Of a DNA stretch of 64,000 nt, positions 45,464 through 54,256 are shown in pieces. The translations under genes were made by a program, and so were the position numbers. Origin of the DNA: Bacteroides intestinalis DSM 17393 (GTDB taxonomy: Bacteria > Bacteroidota > Bacteroidia > Bacteroidales > Bacteroidaceae); the NCBI RefSeq assembly GCF_000172175.1, contig NZ_ABJL02000007.1, positions 992,001 through 1,056,000 on the forward strand, written 5' to 3'. Below the pieces are notes generated by a model. That model did not search any database. It was not told the origin of the DNA and worked only from the letters and a program-made list of their open reading frames with translations. Position 1 is the stretch's first letter; each line of letters begins with the position of its first letter.

Positions 45464-46762
45464 TTATAGATATTTTTCCCACAGATAGCGGAGCGGACTG
45501 AGTAGACGTGCAGTTACGCTCCGTTCGTCTGTCATGACCTCTGCTGTGCCGGAAAGTTCTCCTTTAAAGTCCAACTGCTTGCCATATGAGGTGCATAAAT
45601 TTTGTGGCAGACTTACCGTGACAGTGTACATATTGTCCTCGCTTGCTAATAGTGAAACAGACAGCACTTCTCCGGTGAGGAAGCCGAATTCCATGTATGG
45701 ATACCCTGTCACACTGATATTCACTCTTTGTCCGGGGCATACTTTGCCTGATCCGCTGACGGGTAATTTTATTTTTCCTATAATGTCACCGGGAGTAGAG
45801 GCTACAATAGAGAACACTTTATCTCCCGCATTGACATTCTGGTTCTTCTGCCAGATATTATTGTAAGATAATATACCACTGGCAGGGCTGGTAAAGAGAT
45901 ATCCCAACTCCCAATCGCTGATGCTTACCTGTAAATCATTGAGGGCTGATTTTAACGAAGTGCTTATTGTATTGGCTTCCCGATTACGTTCCATACGGAT
46001 TTCTACAATATTCTGTTGTAATTGCGCCTCTTGTATTCTGGCAGATGAAAGTGAAGTCATTAGTTGCTCTCTCCCTTGCCTGCGATTCAGATAGGTTTGT
46101 TGTGCTTCTTCATAATCAGCTTTCGATATTAATCCTTTGTCGAAGAGTTTCTTTTCCCGGCTATGGGTAGCGGAAGCTATCTGTACCTGTTCTTCATCAA
46201 GTTCTGCTTGTTTATTCAGATGCCGGATGTACTTCTGATACTCTTGCAGTTCTTTGCAGGCGGCCTGCTCTTTCTGGGCGTAGAGGTCTATCGACAGAAA
46301 ATTACGATAATCTGTCAAGCATTTGATGAAAGAGGCATAAGCATTCTGAATGTTTCCGAGTTCCGGTTTCTCTGGAAACACGGTTTGGCAGATACAACTA
46401 TCCGTCAGAATGAAAGAAGTAATCCTTTCTTTCAGTTCCAATACATGGGCAGTGATGGCAGGATTCTCCAGTACAGCTATGATATCTCCTGCTTTTATGG
46501 TTTCACGGTCTTTTCGATATACCTCCTGAATTTTTCCACTTCCTCTTGCCACGATCCATACGGGCGGATGCTCTGTGGTGATGGTGATTCCGGCACTTAC
46601 TATATCCGGGTATTTGAAGAAAGAGCCGCCGATGAAAAGCAGTGCCAATACCCCGAAGAATACGGTTATTCCCCACCTGATCAATGCGTGTGGCGGTCGC
46701 GTCAATATCTCCTGCACCTCCTCACACCTCAATTCTATGTCCTTTTCTTCTTGTTTCTTCAT
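45464..46762 (-). CDS. HlyD-type membrane fusion protein of the peptide exporter
   Basis: 432 residues (MKKQEEKDIELRC start; three residues longer if the upstream ATG is used). One N-terminal transmembrane helix (RWGITVFFGVLALLFIGGSFF, about 28-48), a lipoyl-like half (VARGSGKIQEVYRKDRETIKAGD), a long coiled coil (about 150-270), a second lipoyl half and beta-barrel region. This is the periplasmic adaptor of type I export, coupling the ABC transporter to an outer-membrane TolC-like channel, which is not in the window. The gene follows the ABC transporter by about 34 bases on the same strand, so the partner assignment is strong. Confidence 0.9.
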   Translation of the reverse strand: MKKQEEKDIELRCEEVQEILTRPPHALIRWGITVFFGVLALLFIGGSFFKYPDIVSAGITITTEHPPVWIVARGSGKIQEVYRKDRETIKAGDIIAVLENPAITAHVLELKERITSFILTDSCICQTVFPEKPELGNIQNAYASFIKCLTDYRNFLSIDLYAQKEQAACKELQEYQKYIRHLNKQAELDEEQVQIASATHSREKKLFDKGLISKADYEEAQQTYLNRRQGREQLMTSLSSARIQEAQLQQNIVEIRMERNREANTISTSLKSALNDLQVSISDWELGYLFTSPASGILSYNNIWQKNQNVNAGDKVFSIVASTPGDIIGKIKLPVSGSGKVCPGQRVNISVTGYPYMEFGFLTGEVLSVSLLASEDNMYTVTVSLPQNLCTSYGKQLDFKGELSGTAEVMTDERSVTARLLSPLRYLWEKYL

Positions 46763-46796
46763 AACTCTCAACTCTCCATTTTCAACTCTCCACTTA

Positions 46797-48983
46797 TTAA
46801 AGTTCCAATTGGTTCTTCACCAGCTTGTAATATCTTCCTTCCAGAGCAATCAGCGCTTCATGCGTTCCGGTCTCTGCTATCCTGCCCTGTTCTATGACGA
46901 TGATTTGTTCCGCATTCCTTACGGTGCTCAACCGGTGGGCTACCACTACGGATGTCCTGCCTTTGAAGAAGGTTTGCAGGTTGTTCATGATAGTGCGTTC
47001 GTTGTTGGCATCCAGTGCATTGGTTGCTTCGTCGAAGAAGATGAATTCCGGGTCTTTGTACACGGCGCGGGCTATGAGTATGCGTTGTTTCTGTCCCTGA
47101 CTTAATCCGTGCCCTTCCTGTCCTATCTTAGTATTGTATGCTAAAGGCAATTCTTCTATGAAATCGTGTATATTTGCCACTTCAGCAGCATGGCGCAGAC
47201 GTTTCTTGTCGATATGCTCTACTCCGGGTGCAATGTTACCGGCAATACTGTCGGAGAAGATGAAACCATCCTGCATTACTACGCCGCACCGCTTGCGCCA
47301 CTCGCGAATACTGTAACTTCCCAGTGGAGTATCCCCGATGAAGATATCGCCGCTTGCGGGCGGGTAGAATCCTAACAGTAGTTTAACGAGTGTTGTCTTT
47401 CCGCTTCCGCTCATACCCACGATGGCCGTTTGCTTGCCCGGCGGAATCACTAGGTTGATGTCGTCCAGCGTCGGGTATTCGCTTAGCGGATCATATTTGA
47501 AGTTAAGGTTTTGGAGTCTTATTTCTTTTCCTTCCGGTATTTCCCGCAGTAATTCGCGGGTGGGGTCTTCTTCATCCGGCTTGTCGCGCACTTCGCTGAG
47601 GCGGTCCATGCTGAGCCGTGCGTCCTGCATATCGCGGGCAAAGGCGATGAGCTCATTTACCGGACTGTTCAACTGTCCGATGATGTATTGCACGGACAGC
47701 ATCATACCCAGTGTCATTTCCCCTTTCACTACCAAGCTCGCTACGAGTGCGGTAATCAGCAAGTTCTTGCTTTGATTAATCAGCACCGCTCCCGAATCCT
47801 GATACTGTCGCAAGGCAAGGCTCTTAATGTTTACTCTGAATAGTTTAGCTTGTATCCGCTCCCATTCCCAACGTTTCTGTTGCTCGCAGGCACTGAGCTT
47901 TATCTCCTGCATGCCGTTCACCAGTTGCACTACCGTACTTTGGTTGGCACTTTGCTGGGCGAAACGCTTGTGGTCCAGTTCGGCGCGCTTCTTCATGAAG
48001 AGCCAGACGTATGTGACGTACAGGGTGCTTCCTCCCATGAAAATAAGGAATATCATGCCGCTGTACACCAGCAGCACAATGCCGAAGATGATAATATTGA
48101 ATACGGAAAAGATGACGCTGAGGCTGCTTCCCGTCAGGAAATCCTGTATGCGTTTGTGGTCGTTGATGCGTTGCAGGATGTCTCCTGTCATTTTGCTGTC
48201 GAAGTAGGCGATGGGCATCTTCATCAGTTTGATAAGGAAGTCCGATATGAGGGCGATGTTGATGCGTGTGCCCAGATGCAGCAGTATCCAACCCCGTATA
48301 AAATCTACGGCGCTGCTGCTGAAAGACAGCATCAACTGGGCAATCAGTACCAGATAGATAAAACCGAGATTCTGGTTATTGATACCAAAGTCTACTACAG
48401 ATTGTGTGAGGAAAGGTAACATGAGTTGTATCATGCTGCCCAGTAGCAGACCTAGAAGGAGTTGTCCCACCAGCCCCCGGTACGGGCGGAGATAGGAGTA
48501 GAGGAAGCTAAAACCTTTGCGATTCACTTCGTCTCCCTCGTCTTCTATTGTATAAAATTCCGGTGTGGGTTCCAACAATAATGCTACTCCTGTGTCTTCT
48601 TCGTTCTTTCGGGAACTCAGCCAGCAATTGCAGAATTCTTCTTTGGTGTATTTCAGCTTTCCTGCTCCGGGATCGGCCACCCAAACATGCTTGTCGTTGA
48701 GCTTATATACCACGACAAAGTGTTGCTGGTTCCAGTGTATGATGCAGGGTAGAGGAGCTTCTTGTAACTTTTCATACCCCACTTGTACGCAGATACTGCG
48801 AAAACCAATCTTTTCTGCCGCTTCACTGATGCCAAGCATGGATACCCCCTCACGGGTGATGAATGATTTTTCCCTTAATCCTTCCAGCGAATAGCGTTTG
48901 CCGTAGTAGGCGGCCACCATGCGGAGGCAGGTGGGGCCGCAGTCCATGGCGTCGTGCTGGATGTAGTGAGGGAAGTGCTTCAT
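46797..48983 (-). CDS. Peptidase-containing ABC transporter (C39 protease, PCAT)
   Basis: 728 residues. N-terminal C39 cysteine protease with catalytic Cys C15 in DAMDCGPTCL, His H88 in NQQHFVVVY and Asp D104 in ADPG; it cuts after the Gly-Gly of a leader peptide. Then six transmembrane helices (about 165-440) and a nucleotide-binding domain with Walker A GMSGSGKTT, signature LSQGQKQRILIARA and Walker B FIFFDEATNALD. It trims and exports the GG-leader peptide encoded just upstream. The 4-base overlap with the TlpA-like gene (ATGA) indicates coupled translation. Confidence 0.95.
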   Translation of the reverse strand: MKHFPHYIQHDAMDCGPTCLRMVAAYYGKRYSLEGLREKSFITREGVSMLGISEAAEKIGFRSICVQVGYEKLQEAPLPCIIHWNQQHFVVVYKLNDKHVWVADPGAGKLKYTKEEFCNCWLSSRKNEEDTGVALLLEPTPEFYTIEDEGDEVNRKGFSFLYSYLRPYRGLVGQLLLGLLLGSMIQLMLPFLTQSVVDFGINNQNLGFIYLVLIAQLMLSFSSSAVDFIRGWILLHLGTRINIALISDFLIKLMKMPIAYFDSKMTGDILQRINDHKRIQDFLTGSSLSVIFSVFNIIIFGIVLLVYSGMIFLIFMGGSTLYVTYVWLFMKKRAELDHKRFAQQSANQSTVVQLVNGMQEIKLSACEQQKRWEWERIQAKLFRVNIKSLALRQYQDSGAVLINQSKNLLITALVASLVVKGEMTLGMMLSVQYIIGQLNSPVNELIAFARDMQDARLSMDRLSEVRDKPDEEDPTRELLREIPEGKEIRLQNLNFKYDPLSEYPTLDDINLVIPPGKQTAIVGMSGSGKTTLVKLLLGFYPPASGDIFIGDTPLGSYSIREWRKRCGVVMQDGFIFSDSIAGNIAPGVEHIDKKRLRHAAEVANIHDFIEELPLAYNTKIGQEGHGLSQGQKQRILIARAVYKDPEFIFFDEATNALDANNERTIMNNLQTFFKGRTSVVVAHRLSTVRNAEQIIVIEQGRIAETGTHEALIALEGRYYKLVKNQLEL

Positions 48984-50170
48984 TGTTTTGTTAAACTATC
49001 TAAGGTTTGCATCAGTTGTTCATCGTGCAAATCTTTTGCAATAATTCTGCAATTACGGTCTAATAGAAAATTCCTCGGAATCCTTTCTATTCCCAATACT
49101 TCAACAGATCGCACATTTCTACGATCCTGATCTGTTCCTATTACATGAATGAATTCTTGTGTCTGGTCTTTTTCTATTGCATTCCTCCAGGTATTATGTC
49201 CTATATCGATAGAAACGGCATAAATTTTAATGTCGTTTGGATATTTTTTTAAAACTTCTTTTATATATGGTATTTGTGCTCTACATGGTTTACACCAACT
49301 GGCCCATATATCTACAAATATGAATTTGCTTTTTAAATCGGAAAGTGATATTTCTTCTTCTGTTATAGAGGGTAATTTTAGTGATAATTTACTTCCAATT
49401 TGAGTACTCTGTTTGGTTCTTTCATATTTTTCTCTTTTTATGTCTATTTCGTTTAGTCTTCGTCGGGTATATTGGGTTCGTTCACTTTGGACAGGGGCAT
49501 TCTCATAAGTCAATGCTGCTGCAGGATAGTTCGGGAACTTTAGTGCAATATATTCTCTCAAAGCCTGTAGACTATCAACTGTTAAAGAATCTTTGAAGAA
49601 CATTTTAATCATTGCGCAACTCATTTTAGCAAGTTCTTGGTGGGGGTTGTTATAGATGTTTCTAATATAGAATTCCTTTAGTAAACGATTGTAGTATGAA
49701 ATACTATCTTCCGATGCTTCTCCTATTTTTACCCAATAACTTCTCGCTTTTTTTTCAAAATCAGTGCAAATATTATGATATTTACCTTTTATGGCATTTT
49801 TCCATAATGTATTTCTATCTTTGGCGGTGAGAGCAAGTTCAACAGTATCATTAGGAAGTGCATGGATGTATAAACTTTGTGGACCTTCCTTGGAAAAGGC
49901 GAGTCTTAATGTATTACCATAAGGGACAAATCCATGAAGTCTGACTGTTTTTTGACCTTTCTCTATTTTGGCTGAGTCCCAAAATGCCTGTTCTGAACCA
50001 GATATCCACGAACAGAAGGACCAAAGATATACTTCTTGTTCCTCTTCTGTCATGTCATCATCTAAATGTAAAATGACTTCTATGTTTCTTTTCCCTTCAT
50101 CTATTATTGAAGAGTAGAGTATGCTTAAACTACATAATATAGCGGTGAGTGGTAGAATGATTTTCATCAT
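48980..50170 (-). CDS. TlpA-like thioredoxin in the peptide-export operon
   Basis: 396 residues; N-terminal hydrophobic anchor or signal (MKIILPLTAILCSLSILYSS). The C-terminal third is a TlpA/ResA-type thioredoxin with the pair WASWCKPC in FVDIWASWCKPCRAQIPYIK and the cis-Pro region ERIPRNFLLDRNC. The first 230 residues have no recognisable domain. Periplasmic thiol-disulfide activity is expected, probably a reductase or isomerase balancing the VKOR-type oxidase encoded nearby. It is between the precursor peptide and the exporter gene, overlapping the latter. Confidence 0.85.
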   Translation of the reverse strand: MMKIILPLTAILCSLSILYSSIIDEGKRNIEVILHLDDDMTEEEQEVYLWSFCSWISGSEQAFWDSAKIEKGQKTVRLHGFVPYGNTLRLAFSKEGPQSLYIHALPNDTVELALTAKDRNTLWKNAIKGKYHNICTDFEKKARSYWVKIGEASEDSISYYNRLLKEFYIRNIYNNPHQELAKMSCAMIKMFFKDSLTVDSLQALREYIALKFPNYPAAALTYENAPVQSERTQYTRRRLNEIDIKREKYERTKQSTQIGSKLSLKLPSITEEEISLSDLKSKFIFVDIWASWCKPCRAQIPYIKEVLKKYPNDIKIYAVSIDIGHNTWRNAIEKDQTQEFIHVIGTDQDRRNVRSVEVLGIERIPRNFLLDRNCRIIAKDLHDEQLMQTLDSLTKQ

Positions 50171-50183
50171 ATAACGGTATTGT

Positions 50184-50206
50184 AGGAGCTCTTTTAGAGA
50201 GCTCCT
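50184..50206 (-). terminator. Hairpin between the precursor peptide and the TlpA gene
   Basis: AGGAGCTC / GAGCTCCT, 8-bp perfect stem with a 7-base loop, without a following T-run. A partial terminator or processing stem here would leave much more peptide mRNA than exporter mRNA. Confidence 0.5.
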
Positions 50207-50217
50207 GTTTTAAAGAT

Positions 50218-50424
50218 TTAAACCTTTATGACTTCTTCACATATAGCCTTACCTTTGCCCCAAGCTGCATCTGCACCAGCTTGTGCGTCTTCAACACTTG
50301 TGTTTTCAAAAGTAGCTTCTTTCTCTCCGTTAAAGGTAGTACAGTAGACTTCAGCACCGCCAGTGATTTCATTCATTTGAGTCTTACTCATCTTGAATGC
50401 TTCAAAATTTTCAAAATTCTTCAT
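50218..50424 (-). CDS. Double-glycine leader precursor peptide (GG-Bacteroidales type)
   Basis: 68 residues. The leader MKNFENFEAFKMSKTQMNEI ends in T-G22-G23, the form read by C39 proteases and typical of the GG-Bacteroidales natural-product precursors. Cleavage after G23 gives a 45-residue core with only two cysteines, C28 and C62 (core positions 5 and 39), and a Gly-Lys-rich segment AWGKGKA near the second. There is no pediocin-type YGNGV motif. The two cysteines fit a single disulfide. Adjacent genes encode its protease-exporter, a thioredoxin and a VKOR-thioredoxin fusion. It may be a bacteriocin or a secreted signal; activity is unknown. Confidence 0.88.
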   Translation of the reverse strand: MKNFENFEAFKMSKTQMNEITGGAEVYCTTFNGEKEATFENTSVEDAQAGADAAWGKGKAICEEVIKV

Positions 50425-50493
50425 GCTTTTAAAGAATTAAGGTCAATAATAATGTTAACAGTGGGAAGCTTAAAGTATCACCCTATTGACTTC

Positions 50494-50507
50494 TGTTTTG
50501 CAAAACA
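50494..50507. promoter_or_regulatory. Perfect 14-bp palindrome upstream of the precursor peptide gene
   Basis: TGTTTTGCAAAACA is its own reverse complement. It is 69 bases before the peptide ATG and 6 bases after the VKOR-fusion stop. It may be an operator. Confidence 0.45.
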
Positions 50508-50513
50508 ATATCT

Positions 50514-52040
50514 TTATGTCAATACATATTTCAACTCTTTTAGTTGATAGAATTCCGGTACATAATATCCGTCAATAATTATAGAAGGCGTTTGACTGAT
50601 ATGTTGTTGCGAACAATAGATTTGCTGTTGTTTCCATATCCTTTGTTCTTCTACAGTGATAGCATATTTGTCAACTTCTTTTATATTATGATTTTTGTAC
50701 CATTCTTCCAATGCTGTTATTGCTTGCTCCCATCCGTCTGTACGGTAAGTTGCGATAATGGTTTTGGCTACTTTCTCTCCAATCCCGTCTTTTGGAAAAG
50801 TTAGGAGTACTAATGATATAGAAACATTGGAGGCAATTTCTTTGATGTGCGAATGCATTCTGGCGCAATTCTTGCAGTTGGGATTAGTTACAATCATCAA
50901 CTGTGTTGTGCTTGAAATCTGGTTATGCAATGCTATTTCTTTATTGACCATTGCTTCAATCTGAGTTTCTGCAAACAATAGCTTCTGAAAGCTATCAGGA
51001 TTCAATAGTTTTGAAAATTGTACTTTTAACTGCTTCCTTTCTTCTTTTACCTTTAATAGGGCTCTGATTTGTAACCACCCGGCTAAACAAATACAGGCGA
51101 TTGCTATAAAAGAGAGCATGGCAGAGAGTGAAAATTCCCTATTGAATTGTCCTTGTAGAATATAAAGTGTTACGCAACTGCTCCATACAGTCAGATTAAT
51201 AAGCATGCAGAGCATACATCCTTTGCGAATAATGAATAGCTGATAGATTACAGAATAGAATGTAAATCCTATTGCGATAATATTGCATGTTACGCTAATG
51301 CCGTAAAATTCATACGGACAGATAAGGGCGAATAACAATAAAACACTGAAGTAGAGTAGCGATAATTCTCCCAACCCCATTCCTATGATATGAGAACCTT
51401 TGGAATGTAGAACTTCATTGCAATCAATCATTTTGCCAATATGACAGAAACGATGCAAGAACCTACTGTTGACAGTTTCTTTATATAGTATTGCGGAAGA
51501 TACAAGGACCCCTATGCATAATGTAAGCAAATAGGGTGATATTCCTGTTGAGTAATTACGCTTTGTGCTGTATAATATCAATAGAATGGCAATGATACCG
51601 GCTAACAATAGTTGGTGGCGTTGAATCCACATTGTTATATTTTTCAGCTTGCAGTTCTTCTCCTGAATGGTACTTTCCGTTACTTCTCCCACTAATACAC
51701 TGCCTGTCCATTTCTGTAAGAACTGCTGTTTGCTTACTCTCAGGCGTTGGCTGTGGGATAGGGTGATATGCGTTTCTTCTATTTTTTCAATCAGGCAAAA
51801 GGGGGAATCGTTATCATTCATGATGACAATACATGGAGCTTCCAATTCATCCAGAAATTCTTTGGGAAGTTGATATGCCGCATTGTTGATGTGGAGTGAG
51901 TCCAGTGCATCACTGATGCCCCGCATGCTGTTGCCTAACGGTGTGTCGAGCAAACGGTATACGGTCGTTTTACTCACTTTTACGTGTAATGCATGTAAAT
52001 AGTGGTAGAGTACTTTACCGGCGTTATCAACTTCCAACAT
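50514..52040 (-). CDS. C39-like (inactive) / VKOR / thioredoxin fusion, copy 1
   Basis: 508 residues in three parts. Residues 1-118 align with the C39 protease domain of the neighbouring exporter, but Asn replaces the catalytic Cys (D5-N6 for D14-C15), and the His and Asp positions are changed (SPF and SHSQ), so it is probably a dead leader-binding domain. Residues about 140-330 form the VKOR membrane bundle with the loop pair C199-x7-C207 (RFCHIGKMIDCNEV) and the active pair C275-x2-C278 (KGCMLCML). Residues about 375-508 are a DsbA/DsbG-like thioredoxin with C389-x2-C392 (NPNCKNCAR) and QTPSIII cis-Pro. It should make disulfides in the periplasm. It lies next to the two-Cys precursor. Confidence 0.85.
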   Translation of the reverse strand: MLEVDNAGKVLYHYLHALHVKVSKTTVYRLLDTPLGNSMRGISDALDSLHINNAAYQLPKEFLDELEAPCIVIMNDNDSPFCLIEKIEETHITLSHSQRLRVSKQQFLQKWTGSVLVGEVTESTIQEKNCKLKNITMWIQRHQLLLAGIIAILLILYSTKRNYSTGISPYLLTLCIGVLVSSAILYKETVNSRFLHRFCHIGKMIDCNEVLHSKGSHIIGMGLGELSLLYFSVLLLFALICPYEFYGISVTCNIIAIGFTFYSVIYQLFIIRKGCMLCMLINLTVWSSCVTLYILQGQFNREFSLSAMLSFIAIACICLAGWLQIRALLKVKEERKQLKVQFSKLLNPDSFQKLLFAETQIEAMVNKEIALHNQISSTTQLMIVTNPNCKNCARMHSHIKEIASNVSISLVLLTFPKDGIGEKVAKTIIATYRTDGWEQAITALEEWYKNHNIKEVDKYAITVEEQRIWKQQQIYCSQQHISQTPSIIIDGYYVPEFYQLKELKYVLT

Positions 52041-52059
52041 AATGTTTCTCTTTTAATAC

Positions 52060-52449
52060 TTAAAGTATAAATTCACCTTTTAAATAGGTCTCATCTGAAA
52101 TAATTTCGATATGGTATGTATCTGAATCTTGCATATTTAAGTCAATAGAGACTACTGTCGGATTTATATATTCTTGTGAATAAACAGTTTCACCAATAGA
52201 TTCTATGGTAATTTTTATGGTGACTATCTGCATTACTTCTTCAAAAGATATGGATATTACTTTATTATATAAATAGGCGTGTGCAACTTGCGGAATAATA
52301 CTTCTACTTATAGGTTTGTCCGGTTTGAAATCCTTTAATGGAATTTCTCTTTCTGTATTGTTATATTCTATCATACTTCCATTTTCTTGTGCCTGAATGG
52401 AACAAATACTAATAAATACAGTACTTAATATGATCAAAAGTGTTTTCAT
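52060..52449 (-). CDS. DUF3244-domain secreted protein, copy 1
   Basis: 129 residues. Signal peptide MKTLLIILSTVFISICSIQAQ; mature part about 108 residues, all-beta. Conserved parts shared with the second copy are EREIPL near the N-terminus, the ISRSIIPQ strand and the C-terminal DTYHIEIISDETYLKGEFIL. This matches the DUF3244 family, small Bacteroidetes secreted proteins of unknown function with an immunoglobulin-like or C-terminal-sorting-like shape. It is between the VKOR fusion and the TPR regulator and is co-oriented. Identity to copy 2 is moderate. Function not assigned. Confidence 0.8.
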   Translation of the reverse strand: MKTLLIILSTVFISICSIQAQENGSMIEYNNTEREIPLKDFKPDKPISRSIIPQVAHAYLYNKVISISFEEVMQIVTIKITIESIGETVYSQEYINPTVVSIDLNMQDSDTYHIEIISDETYLKGEFIL

Positions 52450-52480
52450 AAAATTATTTTTTATTATTATGTGATATGTG

Positions 52481-52488
52481 CAAATTAA
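52481..52488 (-). promoter_or_regulatory. Predicted -7 element for DUF3244 copy 1
   Basis: TTAATTTG on the minus strand, one mismatch to TAnnTTTG, 31 bases before the ATG. A GTTG sits 20 bases upstream (52509-52512) in the -33 position. Confidence 0.45.
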
Positions 52489-52521
52489 GAGATTGTTTTT
52501 TATAAAAACAACCCTAAATGT

Positions 52522-52569
52522 GTGTAGTTTTTGTGTAGTTTTGCCTTGTCGAGTGTAGTTTCTGTGTAA
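52522..52569 (-). promoter_or_regulatory. TACAC direct repeats, regulatory site 1
   Basis: On the plus strand GTGTAG at 52522 and 52533 (11 bases apart), then GTGTAG at 52553 and GTGTAA at 52564 (11 apart). In the transcription sense the core is TACAC with a preceding pyrimidine or T. The block lies just upstream of the -33. One-helical-turn direct repeats of this kind are typical regulator half-sites. Confidence 0.6.
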
Positions 52570-52584
52570 TATGAGATATCTTTT

Positions 52585-54159
52585 TCAAATAGAAGTGATA
52601 GCTTTGACGAAATTATCATTTTTATTGAGTTTCATTTTCTTTTCAAGAATACCACTTCGTCTTTTATATATGCTATTAGGGGTTCTGTTCAAAATGATTC
52701 CAAGTTCCTGTATCGAAAAATCTGACAAGTGAATGCAACAAAAGAAAATGTCTTTATCATTCAGTGCCGGGAAGTTCTTTCTCAAGTGTGAAGTATATTC
52801 AGGAATCAAACAATTGATTTCCTTTATTAACAACTTCTGGTCATCGTTTGTTAATTCTGGTTTTTCTGTTGATTTAGGACTTATCTCATCTTGATGATTC
52901 AATATGCTTTTGGCTTTCCCATAGAAAGTCGTTTCTTGCAATTGACCTTTAACTTTTTCGATATCTATTTCTATAGGCTTTATGCTATATTTCTCTCTAT
53001 CTGATGATACTTTTTTATATCGTTTTATAAGTAGATAGCACCCCGTTATAAGTATGCATATGCTGATATATGATACCCATCTTTTCAAGGGAGAATCAGA
53101 TTTAGATTTGGGTGGAGTGGGAGAATAAAATATATTTGTTGGCGATATAGAGAGAAATTGATTGTGCGCGCTATCTCGATATGCTGAATAAAGTCTCTCG
53201 AGCTCTAGTGATTCTTCTAATTTATTTAATTTCTTGGCAATATCGGCAAGGCGCATATAAGCGTTGGCTTTGGTGATGTATTCTTGGGTATGCAAGGCTT
53301 TATTGAAATAGAGATGAGCAGAATCATATAGCCGAGCTTTGTAGTAGACGTCTCCTAATAAAAGATAACCTTTGGCATATAATACAGTATCAGTTAAGAG
53401 GGTGAAATTTTCTTTAGCGTATTTTATAGCCTCTTTATTTTTTTGCATTCGACTGTACAGGGCACTTAAAGAAGATGCAATGTCAGCTTTCAACATATTG
53501 TTGGAAAAATGTCTTGCTAGTTCTGAGGCTTGTAATAGTAAGGATTCAGCTTGCTGGTAATGTGCTTTTCCTTTTTCTATATTTATACTTCCGCGTTTGG
53601 ATAAGGCTTCAACCAAGTTGATTGTGTCTTTCTGCAAGGTCGCTTGCTGCTGCATCAACTGATATATGGAATCCGCATTGTTATAATGGTTTTCTTGATA
53701 GTAAATGTTGCCAATATTATTATATATCAATGATAATAGTTTTGACCTTTCACTGTTCTTAGCATAATAGCTTGCATTTACATATAGGTTTAGTGCATGA
53801 GAATAGTTCCTTTGATCCCTTAAAACTCCTCCCCAATGGTAATACGCTTTCGCCTGCATCTGTACATCTCCAATAGAATCATAATACTGCACAGCCGTCC
53901 GTATCAGTGAATCATCTGTTTGTACAATGTAGTTTTTGTCTCTGGCTTGTGTCAGTAGCAGAGCATAGTAAGCGCGATCCGCGTGTACTGTCAGTTGTTG
54001 AGATTCTATGCTTTCCAGAATATGCAATGCACTGTCTGGATATTCTTCCATTAACGAATCTGCTTGTACTAACAGTATATTGTGATTGTGCTGTCGTGTA
54101 CATGAGTTTAGTAAAAGAAAACTTATTAGCCATATTGTAACATAAATGCCCTGCTTCAT
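52585..54159 (-). CDS. TPR / membrane-anchored HTH regulator, copy 1
   Basis: 524 residues from MKQGIYVTIWLISFLLLNSC, which has a signal with lipobox LNSC; the ten codons upstream are weak. Residues about 25-350 are tetratricopeptide repeats (KAYYHWGGVLRDQRNYSHAL, YNNIGNIYYQENHYNNADSIY), followed by a transmembrane helix (SYISICILITGCYLLI), a coiled linker and a C-terminal helix-turn-helix (LNDKDIFFCCIHLSDFSIQE, then LGIILNRTPNSIYKRRSGI). No kinase or receiver domain. This is a one-component transmembrane regulator sensing something in the periplasm, possibly the peptide. A 22-bp-period operator array lies upstream of it. Confidence 0.83.
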   Translation of the reverse strand: MKQGIYVTIWLISFLLLNSCTRQHNHNILLVQADSLMEEYPDSALHILESIESQQLTVHADRAYYALLLTQARDKNYIVQTDDSLIRTAVQYYDSIGDVQMQAKAYYHWGGVLRDQRNYSHALNLYVNASYYAKNSERSKLLSLIYNNIGNIYYQENHYNNADSIYQLMQQQATLQKDTINLVEALSKRGSINIEKGKAHYQQAESLLLQASELARHFSNNMLKADIASSLSALYSRMQKNKEAIKYAKENFTLLTDTVLYAKGYLLLGDVYYKARLYDSAHLYFNKALHTQEYITKANAYMRLADIAKKLNKLEESLELERLYSAYRDSAHNQFLSISPTNIFYSPTPPKSKSDSPLKRWVSYISICILITGCYLLIKRYKKVSSDREKYSIKPIEIDIEKVKGQLQETTFYGKAKSILNHQDEISPKSTEKPELTNDDQKLLIKEINCLIPEYTSHLRKNFPALNDKDIFFCCIHLSDFSIQELGIILNRTPNSIYKRRSGILEKKMKLNKNDNFVKAITSI

Positions 54160-54186
54160 TTTGATGAGTATTTGGTTAGTAGTATA

Positions 54187-54217
54187 CAAAGGTATCTCTT
54201 TTGAGAAATATTACCAA
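54187..54217 (-). promoter_or_regulatory. Promoter of TPR/HTH regulator copy 1
   Basis: -7 TACCTTTG (54187-54194, minus strand), 27 bases before the ATG, and TTGG at the -33 position 19 bases upstream. It matches the Bacteroides consensus with one change in -33. The 22-bp operator array starts 39 bases further upstream. Confidence 0.55.
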
Positions 54218-54256
54218 GGCAACTGTATGTTTTTTGAGTTCTCTTTCTTCTTATCT

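Noticed and set aside
46797..48983. Lantibiotic-type system
   Set aside because: No LanB, LanC, LanM or radical-SAM modifying enzyme is present; the only modification chemistry encoded is disulfide exchange.
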